Both the position numbers and the translations under genes were made by a program. 64,000 bases of DNA from Merdiplasma sp964643295. GTDB lineage: Bacteria; Bacillota; Clostridia; Lachnospirales; Lachnospiraceae. Below, piece after piece: positions 27,070 to 36,243 of the stretch (position 1 is the stretch's first letter; every line of letters starts with the position of its first letter). The stretch covers positions 37,044-101,043 of the forward strand of contig CAZXSN010000003.1 of NCBI GenBank assembly GCA_964643295.1, written 5' to 3'. A model generated the notes under the pieces. It was not told the origin of the DNA, searched no databases, and saw only the letters and a program-made list of their open reading frames with translations.

Positions 27070-28563
27070 TTAAGGCTGCTTAAGGGTCTGAGGCTCAAAT
27101 CCAAGCCGCTTTAAGAGATCCAGATCCTTTTTTCTCGCGTTTCGAAGCACCCATTCCCCGGATTCTTCTTTCGTAAGCCGCAGATGACCGGCGATGAAAA
27201 GCAGGTCACTTACGGAGTATTCTGCACAGGATGCGGCCGCGGCCCTTTGTAAGGATGCGTATACGTTTCCGGTCACCAGCCGGATCAGATCTAAACCGTG
27301 CTCTAAGTAGTAGTCTTCTTCCAGAGGATCGATCAGGGAAAGTTCCCACGGCCGAAAGTCCTGCGAAGGTATTTCCCGGTACTTTTCATACAGGGTGTAA
27401 AGCTCTTTGACAGACAGTGCGGTGTTTGTCTGCAGAGCAAGGAAACCCCACTCTTTGCATTTTTGCGCATACTCCTGTCTCGAAAAACCGGGGGCCTCTT
27501 TTTGCAGCATCGTAAGGTATGTTTTCCTGCAGGATCCATTTTCGTCGATGTTCAGAAAGACTGTAAGGCGGGCAGCGCCGCTAAAAGACTCCTCCTGGTA
27601 AGCGATCAATGTTTCCTCGCCTTCTGGAGAAGAATATAAAAATTCATCGTGGGAATCGCAAGTTAACGTTTCCCGGATCCGTGCAAAGTCCGGATGGGTA
27701 AAAGGAACCTCACAGACATAACTGTTATTGCCCGCCGCCAGCTGATTAAGAATATCCCCGCGGAAATACTCCTCTCCCATCACGAAGGTGCAGTTTTGTA
27801 AGGAAAGCGCCTGGAGAAACTCTGCCGCAGCTTCAGGCTCGATTTCAGGGCCGCGAAAGGATCTGTAACAGAGCGGATTCCTTTCTGTAAGATCATACGC
27901 GCCCAGCAGGCAGATCTGCTCTTCGGGCAGTTCGCCTGTCACAGGGAAGGATCCTGATACTGACGGAGAAAGAACCTGCCCTTTGAGGGCGAGCAGTTTT
28001 GAGCTTTCCGCACTTAAAAGCTCTTCCAATCTGCGGGCAAGATCAGGGCGTTTCCCCAGGTCGCGAAGCAGGGAAGCCACTTCCTCCCTGTGAAACGAAA
28101 TCGGCTGGTCTTTAAAGACCAGGGAAAGAACGCTTTCCTGATAGGTGTCATGGATCTGGTCGGCTGACAGAGAGTCACAGACACAATTAAGCAGCGCACA
28201 GGCATAGATTTGGGCGGCTTGCCTTTGCGGATAGCAGGCTTTTAAGTTTTCCAGGATGGGGGCGGAGACAGACTGCAAAAGGGCATAGGAGCCGTAAGAA
28301 AGATCGGTAAACTCTTCTGAAAGGGAAAGAGCCTCCTGCTTCGCTTCTTTCATCTCCCGCAGATAGCGCCTGTTTGGCACAAAGCCTTCCCCCGGGATGA
28401 TCTTTCCGATCAGTGTTCCCCAGCTGCGGCTCCACTTTCCGCTTTCTAAGCGGACCGCCTGATAACGGTACACGCGGTAGGTGCCGTGGTCAAGAGCGAT
28501 CCGGCAGCATTTGCAGGGCTTATACTTTTTCACTTCTTCGGGGATCGATGATTTTTGTCCCAT
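27070..28563 (-). CDS. transposase-like protein C, catalytic residues lost
   Basis: A 497-residue protein related to A and B by its N-terminal pattern (HGTYRVYRYQAVRL, then GTLIGKIIPGEG) and overall order of segments. The first Asp position reads LLALKGQVLSPS, with no acidic residue. The second reads TFVMGEEYFRGDIL, with Glu for Asp. The third-helix region YEKYREIPSQDFRPW has Pro where Glu is expected. As aligned by eye it cannot be an active DDE enzyme. The frame is nevertheless open over its full length with no stop or frameshift, and an apparent promoter precedes it. It is the upstream member of a C-B pair. Confidence 0.5.
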   Translation of the reverse strand: MGQKSSIPEEVKKYKPCKCCRIALDHGTYRVYRYQAVRLESGKWSRSWGTLIGKIIPGEGFVPNRRYLREMKEAKQEALSLSEEFTDLSYGSYALLQSVSAPILENLKACYPQRQAAQIYACALLNCVCDSLSADQIHDTYQESVLSLVFKDQPISFHREEVASLLRDLGKRPDLARRLEELLSAESSKLLALKGQVLSPSVSGSFPVTGELPEEQICLLGAYDLTERNPLCYRSFRGPEIEPEAAAEFLQALSLQNCTFVMGEEYFRGDILNQLAAGNNSYVCEVPFTHPDFARIRETLTCDSHDEFLYSSPEGEETLIAYQEESFSGAARLTVFLNIDENGSCRKTYLTMLQKEAPGFSRQEYAQKCKEWGFLALQTNTALSVKELYTLYEKYREIPSQDFRPWELSLIDPLEEDYYLEHGLDLIRLVTGNVYASLQRAAAASCAEYSVSDLLFIAGHLRLTKEESGEWVLRNARKKDLDLLKRLGFEPQTLKQP

Positions 28564-28593
28564 GACGCACCTCGACTGGCAGGGGAAATTTCA

Positions 28594-28624
28594 AATTTAA
28601 AGAGAGGCTTTTTTAATAGTCAAA
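28594..28624 (-). promoter_or_regulatory. possible promoter of the C-B pair
   Basis: The minus strand carries TTGACT, a spacer of 17 bp and TTAAAT, about 30-60 bp before the gene C start codon. Confidence 0.45.
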
Positions 28625-28676
28625 TACATTTAATTCCACAAGAGGGACATCCTTATCCCTCATACTCTCTTTTTGC

Positions 28677-29687
28677 CTACTTCACATACAGGAGCCGGTT
28701 TTGGGCGGTATTGGCGTATCGCGCCTTTTTGCTGGTATACTTTTGGGCGCCGAAGAGATATTTCTCGATTGCGGAATTGAACTGTCTTTCTGAGAGGATC
28801 AGCTCCTCATTCTTGTAGTAGCTGCCGTCCGGATAGTGACTGTAGGAGGCGAAATCCGTTCCGTCTAAGTTGTAGAGCATATAGATATCCCCGCCGTTTG
28901 TTTCATGGGAGATAATGAGCTCCCTTTCCTTGTTGATATACAGTTCCTGTGAACTGCTGGCAAGGATCTTCGCCTTTTTCGCTTTGCTGTTATACTGCAG
29001 AAGCCGTATAAAGCCTCCCTCGGAACTGCCGCAGACGAAAAGTTCCGGCGTAGAATCTCCCATCAGGTTCTTGACCAGGAACCTTTCATAGCTGTCGTTC
29101 ATTTTCAGGACTGTCTGGTACTTTTCCAGTGCGGTCTGTTTAATGGTCTGTCCTTGGACGGTGATCCTGCAGGTGGCCTTTACCCCGTTGGCTGTGGCGC
29201 TGATGACAGCTGTGCCGCCCGTCTTGGCGGTCACCAGCCCTTTCCTGGACACTTTCGCTACGGATGGATTGCTCGATTCCCAGACCACTGTCGATAAAGG
29301 ACCTTTCACTGTCGCTTTCAGCCGTAAAGAGGCTGTACCGGCAAGGTTTAGAGCCGCTTTCTTTTTATTCAGCCTGATCGTGGGGTTTTCCACTGTCACC
29401 AGGCAGATGTATCTTTTCTTGCCGACTGCCGCGGCGATCACAGCTTTCCCGGTCTTTTGGGCCGTCACTTCTCCCTTCTGGCTGACAGAGGCGATTTTTT
29501 TGTCGCTGCTGAGCCAGATGACTTTGCCGGAGCCTGCCTTTACTGTCAGGGTGATCGTGGATCCTTTATACATGGTAATGGCGGAGAGGGAAATCCCTGT
29601 CTCAACCGCTGACGCGGCTAAGGAGAAGGCAAAAGTAAGAACGATGGTCAGAATGAGAGCGGAAAGCAGATGTCGATGTTTCTTCAT
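28677..29687 (-). CDS. secreted protein with two Ig-like (BIG2) domains
   Basis: A 336-residue protein with a signal peptide (MKKHRHLL, hydrophobic to about 27, SAASAVE-like cleavage region). Two BIG2 modules follow, about 30-105 and 105-180, each with WLSSDKKIASVSQKGEV-type and KTGKAVIAAAVGKK-type strands. Residues 190-336 form a distinct domain (YERFLVKNLMGDSTPELFVC, YMLYNLDGTDFASYSHYPDG) that looks like a beta-rich reader of uncertain function. There is no cell-wall sorting signal. AGGGAGGGTGCCCC precedes the ATG. It resembles the BIG2 part of the protein at 6778-8070 but has a different C-terminal domain. Confidence 0.78.
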   Translation of the reverse strand: MKKHRHLLSALILTIVLTFAFSLAASAVETGISLSAITMYKGSTITLTVKAGSGKVIWLSSDKKIASVSQKGEVTAQKTGKAVIAAAVGKKRYICLVTVENPTIRLNKKKAALNLAGTASLRLKATVKGPLSTVVWESSNPSVAKVSRKGLVTAKTGGTAVISATANGVKATCRITVQGQTIKQTALEKYQTVLKMNDSYERFLVKNLMGDSTPELFVCGSSEGGFIRLLQYNSKAKKAKILASSSQELYINKERELIISHETNGGDIYMLYNLDGTDFASYSHYPDGSYYKNEELILSERQFNSAIEKYLFGAQKYTSKKARYANTAQNRLLYVK

Positions 29688-29767
29688 GGGGCACCCTCCC
29701 TTGATTTTTGTTCCCTTAAGGTGCGTTTTTCTGGTTTACGGATAGGAAAGGCAATACCGCCTTAGAT

Positions 29768-29814
29768 AAAAAAAGGCCGTTGGAAGACGGCAAACCCCTT
29801 CTTTCAACAGCCCC
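29768..29814 (-). terminator. terminator after efp
   Basis: On the minus strand GGCTGTTGAAAGA pairs with TCTTCCAACGGCC (one mismatch, one G-T) and is followed by TTTTTTT. Confidence 0.88.
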
Positions 29815-29825
29815 TTTTTCTAAGG

Positions 29826-30383
29826 TCACACTCTTGACAGATATTCGCCGGTTCTGGTATCGATCTTTAACCGGTCCCCGGTTTCCACAAACAACGGCAC
29901 ATAAACGACCGCGCCGGTCTCTACGGTAGCCGGTTTTGTCGCCCCGGTAGCGGTATCGCCCTTGAAGCCGGGCTCCGTGTCGGTCACTTCCAGTTCCACG
30001 AACAGAGGCGGTTCCACTGCGAACACGTTGCCGTTGTGGGAGCAGATCTTCACCATCTCGTTCTCTTTGACAAACTTGAGGGCATCCCCGATCGTGTCCG
30101 AATTGAGAGCGATCTGATCGAACGTCTCCGTGTTCATGAAGTGATACAGATCTCCGTCAGCATACAGGTACTGCATATCCACGCGCTCAATCCTCGCCTG
30201 CGGGAATTTCTCGGTCGGACGGAAGGTTTTCTCCACTACGCCGCCGTTGATGATGTTTTTCAGTTTTGTCCGCACGAACGCCGCGCCCTTGCCGGGTTTC
30301 ACGTGCTGGAACTCAATGATCTGATAAACGCTGCCATCCATCTCCAGTGTGATACCGTTTCTGAAATCACCTGCTGAAATCAT
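29826..30383 (-). CDS. efp: elongation factor P
   Basis: A 185-residue protein starting at the ATG at 30381-30383 (MISAGDFRNGITLEMDG), preceded by AAGGAGGAATATC; the upstream in-frame extension is not translated. It has the three beta-barrel domains of EF-P, with HVKPGKGAAFVRTKLKNI at the tip of domain I, GFKGDTATGATKPATVETGA in domain III and the C-terminal IDTRTGEYLSRV. EF-P relieves ribosomes stalled at polyproline. The tip residue is Lys in PGKGAA. It carries its own promoter inside the 3' end of aroK. Confidence 0.96.
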   Translation of the reverse strand: MISAGDFRNGITLEMDGSVYQIIEFQHVKPGKGAAFVRTKLKNIINGGVVEKTFRPTEKFPQARIERVDMQYLYADGDLYHFMNTETFDQIALNSDTIGDALKFVKENEMVKICSHNGNVFAVEPPLFVELEVTDTEPGFKGDTATGATKPATVETGAVVYVPLFVETGDRLKIDTRTGEYLSRV

Positions 30384-30473
30384 ATGATATTCCTCCTTAC
30401 AGTTGTCCTTGTCTCTCTCCCGATGCATTCACCGGATCCGGGGCCAAAAGGCTTTGCTCCCCACACTTCATTT

Positions 30474-30502
30474 ATCTTATAATAGATGTCATAAATTTTC
30501 AA
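30474..30502 (-). promoter_or_regulatory. promoter of efp
   Basis: TTGAAA (30497-30502) and TAAGAT (30474-30479) on the minus strand with 17 bp spacing. The -35 overlaps the last codons of aroK. Confidence 0.6.
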
Positions 30503-30998
30503 CTGTTTTTTCAATTTCCTCTAAAATATGCGCGAAACTGTTCTCCGTTGAAACGGTTACGTCCGCCACTTCCTCGTAGGTGGCCAGGCGCTGGTCCATC
30601 AAAGAGGAGATTCTCTCTCGCAGAGAGCCGCCCTGCAGGAGAGGTCTGGAGGTATCGCCGCTTAAGCGCCGCACCAGGGTATCGATTCCGGCCTCCAGAA
30701 AGACCACCGTGCCCAGTTCCTTTAAAAGGGGGCGGTTTTGCGGCTGCATCGGCAGCCCGCCGCCCGCGGCGATCACCATAGGCTCCGTGCTCTCCGTAAG
30801 CGTACGCAGCGTTTCGGTCTCCAGGGCGCGAAAGGCCGCTTCCCCTTCCCTGGCAAAGATCTCGGAGATCTTTTTGCCGCTTTGCGTTTCGATCAGCTCG
30901 TCCGTATCCACGAACTTCCACTGCCGTCTTCTCGCCAGCTTGCGGCCGATGGTCGTCTTCCCGGCGCCCATAAAGCCGATCAAGATAATAGATTTCAC
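30489..30998 (-). CDS. aroK: shikimate kinase
   Basis: A 169-residue kinase producing shikimate-3-phosphate in aromatic amino acid synthesis. Walker A is LIGFMGAGKTTIGRKLA (6-22). Substrate contacts are visible in FVDTDELIE, FRALETETL and IAAGGGLP, and the lid in DTSRPLL. It begins at a GTG that overlaps the yqeG stop (GTGA), so translation is coupled to yqeG. The aromatic pathway is also represented by pheA at 42668-43798. Confidence 0.95.
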   Translation of the reverse strand: MKSIILIGFMGAGKTTIGRKLARRRQWKFVDTDELIETQSGKKISEIFAREGEAAFRALETETLRTLTESTEPMVIAAGGGLPMQPQNRPLLKELGTVVFLEAGIDTLVRRLSGDTSRPLLQGGSLRERISSLMDQRLATYEEVADVTVSTENSFAHILEEIEKTVENL

Positions 30999-31516
30999 CC
31001 TGTACGCCCCGCTTTCTCTTTTTGAAGCTTTTTCCGGTAAAAGTACAGCACCAGTTTTTCCGGGATCCGTTTTAAGACGATCTGAATCTCCTCCTTCGGA
31101 TGGATCGGCTTTACGAGGATTGTGCGAATCCCTGCCCGGTTCGCTCCCCAGATATCCGTAAAGAGCTGATCGCCGATACAGATCGTATTGGTCTCATCCG
31201 TCCCCAGCATCTGCATGGCCTTTCGGTAGGCTTTCACAGACGGCTTCCCGGCTCTTTCGATGAAGGAGACCTTAACATCCCGGTTAAAGGATTCCACACG
31301 CGCCCGTTTGTTGTTCGAAAGCAGCAGGCAGCGAAATCCCAGCCGTTTTAAGCGGGTAAAAAGTGCAATCGCCTGCTGACTGGCCGGGGCACCGTGCGGG
31401 ACCAGCGTATTGTCGATATCAAAAAGCAGTCCCTGGTACCCTTTCTTTCGCAGTCCCTCATAATCGATGACATAAGCGGAAGGCAGGTATTCATCCGGGT
31501 AGAATCGTTCCAGCAT
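30995..31516 (-). CDS. yqeG: YqeG family HAD IIIA-type phosphatase
   Basis: A 173-residue HAD-fold protein. Motif I is LLFDIDNTLVPHG with the nucleophile and acid Asp; motif II is CLLLSNNKRARVESF with Ser/Thr-type contacts; motif III/IV lies in GKPSVKAYRKAM and IGDQLFTDIWGANRAGI. MLERFYPDEYLPSAYVIDYE at the N-terminus is typical of YqeG. The physiological substrate is not established. AAGGAG precedes its ATG. It forms a two-gene unit with aroK. Confidence 0.93.
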   Translation of the reverse strand: MLERFYPDEYLPSAYVIDYEGLRKKGYQGLLFDIDNTLVPHGAPASQQAIALFTRLKRLGFRCLLLSNNKRARVESFNRDVKVSFIERAGKPSVKAYRKAMQMLGTDETNTICIGDQLFTDIWGANRAGIRTILVKPIHPKEEIQIVLKRIPEKLVLYFYRKKLQKEKAGRTG

Positions 31517-31575
31517 GGCAGACGGTCTCCTTCATATGCGCCTTTCAAAGTTTTATTCGTTTCCGGATCTTTACA

Positions 31576-31602
31576 GGATGGGCGGGCAATCCCGCCCATT
31601 TT
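31576..31602. terminator. hairpin downstream of polC
   Basis: ATGGGCGGG and CCCGCCCAT form a perfect 9-bp stem around a 4-base loop. The T-run follows on the plus strand, while polC runs on the minus strand, where little T follows. It may still end polC transcripts weakly. Confidence 0.5.
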
Positions 31603-31608
31603 TAAGAT

Positions 31609-34600
31609 TTAAGAGGCTTCACTTCCTACCAGGTCAAAAAGCGACAGCTGGTTAGACTCAGGCAGATCTTTTAAGATACCCAGATCGCAGAGCTGGTCGA
31701 CCAGCGTCTTGCTGCTGTGGGTGCGGTCGCGGAAATCGTCCTTGGAAAGGAAACGTCCGTTTTTGGCCGCTTCCACCACGGCCACGGCTGCCTTATCACC
31801 CATGCCGACAATCGCGGATAAGGAGGGCATCAGCTTGCCGTCCACGATCTGAAACCGGCTCGCGGAGGCGGTATAAAGGTCAATGGGCGTAAAGGAAAAG
31901 CCTCTCGCGTACATCTCCCGCACCACCTTCATGTCCTTGTATTCGTCCTGTTCCTTCTTACTCAGCGTATCCGAGCGCCGCTCATACTCCAACATGGCTG
32001 CCAGCAGCCGCTCCTTGCCCATGCACATCTTCTCATAGTCAAAGCCCGGAGCCCGGATGCTGAAATAGGCGGCATAGTAGGCCAGCGGATGGTTGATCTT
32101 AAACCAGGCGATGCGGAAGGCCATCATCACGTAGGCGGCCGCGTGCGCCTTGGGGAACATATATTTGATCTTCTTGCACGACCAGATGTACCAGTCCGGG
32201 ACTCCATGGGCAGCCATTTCTTCCTCCCATTCCGGCTTTAATCCCTTGCCTTTTCGCACACTCTCCATGATCGTAAAGGCCAGCTCGCTGTCCAGGCCCA
32301 TCTCGATTAGGTAGATCATGATATCATCCCTGGTGCAGATGGCGGTGGAAATGGTCGCTTTCCCCTCCTCAATCAGTGTCTGCGCGTTGCCCAGCCAGAC
32401 GTCGGTGCCGTGCGCCAGACCGGCGATTCTTACCAGATCGGAGAAGTACTTCGGCTTGGTATCCAAAAGCATCTGCATGGCAAACTCGGTGCCAAACTCC
32501 GGAATCCCCAGAGAACCCAGCTTGCAGCCGCCGATATCCTCCGGGGTGATCTTTAAGGCCTTCGTGTTTTGAAACAGCGACATGACCTCCTGGTCATCGA
32601 GCGGAATCTCCCGGGCGTTTACGCCGGTTAAATCTTCCAGCATGCGAATCATCGTCGGATCATCATGTCCTAAAATGTCCAGCTTTAAAAGGTTGTGGTC
32701 GATCGAGTGATAGTCAAAGTGGGTGGTCACGATGTCGGTCGTCATGTCGTTGGCCGGGTGCTGCACAGGCGTGAAGGAGTAGATCTCCTCTCCGTAGGGC
32801 AGAACGATGATGCCGCCCGGGTGCTGTCCGGTTGTGCGCCGCACTCCTACGCAGCCGGCGACCATGCGGTTGATCTCGCAGGGGCGCTTATTGATCCCAT
32901 TCGACTCGAAGTATTTTTTCACGTAGCCGTAGGCCGTCTTGTCTGCCACGGTGCCGATGGTCCCCGCGCGAAACGTCTGCCCGGCTCCGAAGATCACCTC
33001 CGTGTACTTGTGGGCCTTGGCCTGGTACTCGCCGGAGAAATTTAAGTCGATATCCGGTTCCTTGTTCCCCTTGAAACCCAGGAACGTCTCAAAGGGGATA
33101 TCAAAGCCTTCCTTCTTCATCGGTTTGCCGCAGACGGGGCACTTCTCATCCGGCATGTCGCACCCGGCCATCCCCGCGAAAGCGCGTACCTTTTTGGAGG
33201 TGAAGTCGCTGTAATGGCACTCCCTGCAGTAGTAATGCGGAGGCAGCGGGTTGACCTCGGTGATTCCGGCCATCGTGGCCACAAAGGAGGAGCCGACAGA
33301 TCCCCGGGAGCCGACCAGGTAGCCGTCCGCGTTCGATTTCCACACCAGCTTCTGAGCGATGATGTACATGACGGCAAAGCCGTTGGAGATGATGGAGTGC
33401 AGTTCGCGGTCCAGCCGCTCCTTGACAATCTCCGGCAGATCCTCCCCGTAGATCTCATGAGCCCGGCGGTAGCAGATCTCCGTTAAGATCTGATCGGAGT
33501 TTTCGATCACCGGCGGGCATTTATCCGGTCGAACCGGGGAGATCTTTTCGCACCTCGAGGCGATCTTTACGGTGTTGGTGATCACGATCTCGCGGGCCTT
33601 CTCCTCGCCGAGGTAGGAAAACTCTTCCAGCATCTCCTCCGTGGTGCGCAGATACAAAGGCGCCGGTTCGTCGCTGTCCTTGAAGTTGCGCACATTTAAC
33701 AGGATATGCCGGTAGATCTCATCCTCCGGGTTGAGGAAATGGACATCGCAGGTGGCAACGACCGGCTTGTTGTACTGCTCTCCCAGCTCGACGATTCGTC
33801 TGTTATAGTTTTTTAAATCCTCAACGGTTTTCGGATCCTTCTCATCGCGTGTTAAAAATAAGTTGTTGGCGATCGGCTGCACCTCCAGGTAGTCGTAGAA
33901 GTCCACGAGGCGGGCAAGTTCCTGCTCGGGAAGATCGCGCAGGATCGCCTGGTAGATCTCCCCTGCCTCACAGGCGGAGCCGATGAGCAGCCCCTCCCGG
34001 TACTTATTTAACACCGATTTGGGGATCCTGGGCCTGCGGTTATAGTAGGTCAGATGCGACCAGGAGACCAGCCGGTAGAGGTTCACGCGCCCGACCTCGC
34101 TGGTTGCCAGCAGGATCACGTGGTAGGTGGTCATCTTCTTGATCTGTTCGGGGGAGGAAGTGCCCAGCGCGTTCACCTCGGTTAAGGTGTGCACATCCCT
34201 CTTTTCCAGCATCTCCACGAACTTTTCAAAGATCTCCGCCGTCGCCCCGGCATCGTCCACCGCCCGGTGATGATGCTCTAAGGAAACCCCTAAGGCGCGG
34301 GCGACCGTATCCAGCTTGAAGCGGCTTAACTGCGGAAGCAGCAGCCTGGCAAGAGCGACCGTATCCACGTAGGTAAAGTCTTCGGGCAAAGACAGCCTCT
34401 TACAGGCTTCCCGGATAAAGCCGACATCAAAGGAGGCGTTGTGGGCCACCAGTACGGCTCCTTCCGCGAAGGAAAGAAACTCCGGGAGAACGGTTTCGAT
34501 GGCCGGGGCGTCCATGACCATGGAATCGTTTATCCCGGTAAGCTGTTCGATCCGTAAAGGGATCGGTTCCCTGGGGTTAACAAAGGTGCTGAATTTTTCC

Positions 34601-36147
34601 GTGATTTTGCCGCCATCTAAGCGCACGGCCCCGATTTCGATGATGCGGTCGGAAACCGGGGAAAACCCGGTCGTTTCCAGGTCAAAAACGACGAACGCAC
34701 CCTTAAGGCTTTGACCTTTTTCGTTGACCGCCAGCTGGGTTAGATCGTCCACGAGGTAGCCTTCCATCCCGTAGATTACCTTAAAGGGATCGTCATCGCC
34801 GACCGCATGATAGGCGTCGGGAAAGGCCTGCACGGCTCCGTGGTCGGTGATCGCCAGCGCCGGGTGTCCCCACTTTTTCGCGCAGGCGATTAAGTCCTTC
34901 ACATCGGTGACGCCGTCCATGTCGCTCATCTTCGTATGACAGTGCAGTTCCACACGCTTTTCCGGCCAGGTATCCATGCGCGGTTTGCGAAAATCCGCGA
35001 TTTTTTTGATCCCGGCAACCGAGCTTACGGTAAGCTGTCCGTCAAAGCGGTCGATCGCGGTCAGGCCTTTGACCTTGACAAAGATCCCCTTCTGGACGGA
35101 GGCGTGAAATTCCTCCATCTGGTCATTGCGGGCAAAGAGTTTCACAACAATCGAGTCGGTGAAATCGGTAAGCTCTAAGATGATGATCGTCTTTTCCCCG
35201 CGGATTTCCCGCGTCTCCAGGTTCTGGATCATGCCGCGCACGACGACCTCGCCCATCTCGTCGACGACCTGCTCCAGAGGAATCGCGTCCCCCTCAAAGT
35301 CGCGGCCGTAGAGGACATCCGGGTTATCCGAGCGCCGAAGCGCCCCATTGTAACGTCCTTTCGCGTACCTTTTTGAATCCGTCCCCCTGGCGGTGTGTGC
35401 TGTCCTGGAAGAGGAAGAAGAATCCGTATGTTTCCCTGCCGTCTTTTGTGTACTCTCCTGTCCTTTTTTGGCGGACTTTGCGGAGGCACCCGTTTTCGGG
35501 ACGGCGGATTCGCCAAAGGAGGAACCCTTTCCGGTTTCGCCCCGGGCATGTTCCTCTTCGCCGCCGTTTTCCAGTCTGGCCTCGATCTCGGAGACTTCCT
35601 GCTCCATCCGAAGGCGCGAGATACGCGCCGCTTCGCTCTCCGTCGCCGGTACCCAGACCGCCTCCACCTTGAAGTGCTGCCCGCAGCGCTCGCAGAAGAT
35701 CTTCTCCAGGATCGAGAACAGCTCTTCCTCCTTCTCGGCGGTGATGACGTTCTCCTCCATCGTAAGGCGCAGGGTATCCTCGGTTAGGAACTCCTTTTTG
35801 GCGACGCGGAAGAGGTTGTAGAGAAAGGAGCTGTAGGTTTTTAATTCCAGCAGGATGCTCTCCTCATACAAAGGATAGAGGTTCGAGGCGGTATACTGTC
35901 CGGACAGGTGGAACTTTTCAATGATCCGCACCGCCACGGGCAGAGAAGAAAAGAGCTGGTCCGCGATGGCCTGCTCTGTCTCGTAAATCGTGCTTTTTTG
36001 TATCAGCTTCTCGCTTTCCAGATAGACGCGAAGAAGATCCCTGCGCGGAGTCATGGTCACCCGCGCCACTGTTGTCTGCGCAAGCAGTCCGCTGGTTTCT
36101 TCGCCTAACTTTAACTCCGGAAAGACTTCAAAGAAAGCTTTCCCCAT
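31609..36147 (-). CDS. polC: DNA polymerase III PolC-type alpha subunit
   Basis: A 1512-residue replicative polymerase of low-GC Gram-positives. Order: N-terminal domains (1-190); a disordered Ser/Lys/Glu-rich linker (about 195-285); an OB fold (GEVVVRGMIQNLETREIRG); a PHP domain (VELHCHTKMSDMDGVTDV) interrupted by the DEDDh proofreading exonuclease (FVVFDLETTGFSPVSDRIIE to YHHRAVDDAG-type end, here EHHHRAVDDAGATA); a zinc-type Cys4 (CRECHYSDF and CPVCGKPM); then the catalytic palm with EPDIDLNFSGEYQ and the HTDVWLGNAQTL region. GGAGGGAAGCTGC precedes the ATG. All catalytic acidic residues appear intact. Length is slightly above the usual 1430-1460 because of the linker. Confidence 0.97.
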   Translation of the reverse strand: MGKAFFEVFPELKLGEETSGLLAQTTVARVTMTPRRDLLRVYLESEKLIQKSTIYETEQAIADQLFSSLPVAVRIIEKFHLSGQYTASNLYPLYEESILLELKTYSSFLYNLFRVAKKEFLTEDTLRLTMEENVITAEKEEELFSILEKIFCERCGQHFKVEAVWVPATESEAARISRLRMEQEVSEIEARLENGGEEEHARGETGKGSSFGESAVPKTGASAKSAKKGQESTQKTAGKHTDSSSSSRTAHTARGTDSKRYAKGRYNGALRRSDNPDVLYGRDFEGDAIPLEQVVDEMGEVVVRGMIQNLETREIRGEKTIIILELTDFTDSIVVKLFARNDQMEEFHASVQKGIFVKVKGLTAIDRFDGQLTVSSVAGIKKIADFRKPRMDTWPEKRVELHCHTKMSDMDGVTDVKDLIACAKKWGHPALAITDHGAVQAFPDAYHAVGDDDPFKVIYGMEGYLVDDLTQLAVNEKGQSLKGAFVVFDLETTGFSPVSDRIIEIGAVRLDGGKITEKFSTFVNPREPIPLRIEQLTGINDSMVMDAPAIETVLPEFLSFAEGAVLVAHNASFDVGFIREACKRLSLPEDFTYVDTVALARLLLPQLSRFKLDTVARALGVSLEHHHRAVDDAGATAEIFEKFVEMLEKRDVHTLTEVNALGTSSPEQIKKMTTYHVILLATSEVGRVNLYRLVSWSHLTYYNRRPRIPKSVLNKYREGLLIGSACEAGEIYQAILRDLPEQELARLVDFYDYLEVQPIANNLFLTRDEKDPKTVEDLKNYNRRIVELGEQYNKPVVATCDVHFLNPEDEIYRHILLNVRNFKDSDEPAPLYLRTTEEMLEEFSYLGEEKAREIVITNTVKIASRCEKISPVRPDKCPPVIENSDQILTEICYRRAHEIYGEDLPEIVKERLDRELHSIISNGFAVMYIIAQKLVWKSNADGYLVGSRGSVGSSFVATMAGITEVNPLPPHYYCRECHYSDFTSKKVRAFAGMAGCDMPDEKCPVCGKPMKKEGFDIPFETFLGFKGNKEPDIDLNFSGEYQAKAHKYTEVIFGAGQTFRAGTIGTVADKTAYGYVKKYFESNGINKRPCEINRMVAGCVGVRRTTGQHPGGIIVLPYGEEIYSFTPVQHPANDMTTDIVTTHFDYHSIDHNLLKLDILGHDDPTMIRMLEDLTGVNAREIPLDDQEVMSLFQNTKALKITPEDIGGCKLGSLGIPEFGTEFAMQMLLDTKPKYFSDLVRIAGLAHGTDVWLGNAQTLIEEGKATISTAICTRDDIMIYLIEMGLDSELAFTIMESVRKGKGLKPEWEEEMAAHGVPDWYIWSCKKIKYMFPKAHAAAYVMMAFRIAWFKINHPLAYYAAYFSIRAPGFDYEKMCMGKERLLAAMLEYERRSDTLSKKEQDEYKDMKVVREMYARGFSFTPIDLYTASASRFQIVDGKLMPSLSAIVGMGDKAAVAVVEAAKNGRFLSKDDFRDRTHSSKTLVDQLCDLGILKDLPESNQLSLFDLVGSEAS

Positions 36148-36243
36148 GCAGCTTCCCTCCGGTGAGTTCTAATGAAACTCAGGTACAGTAACGCCCTCCA
36201 AAAGGCGCTTTCTTTCGTTTTTTTGCTGGCCGGTTTGTCCACT

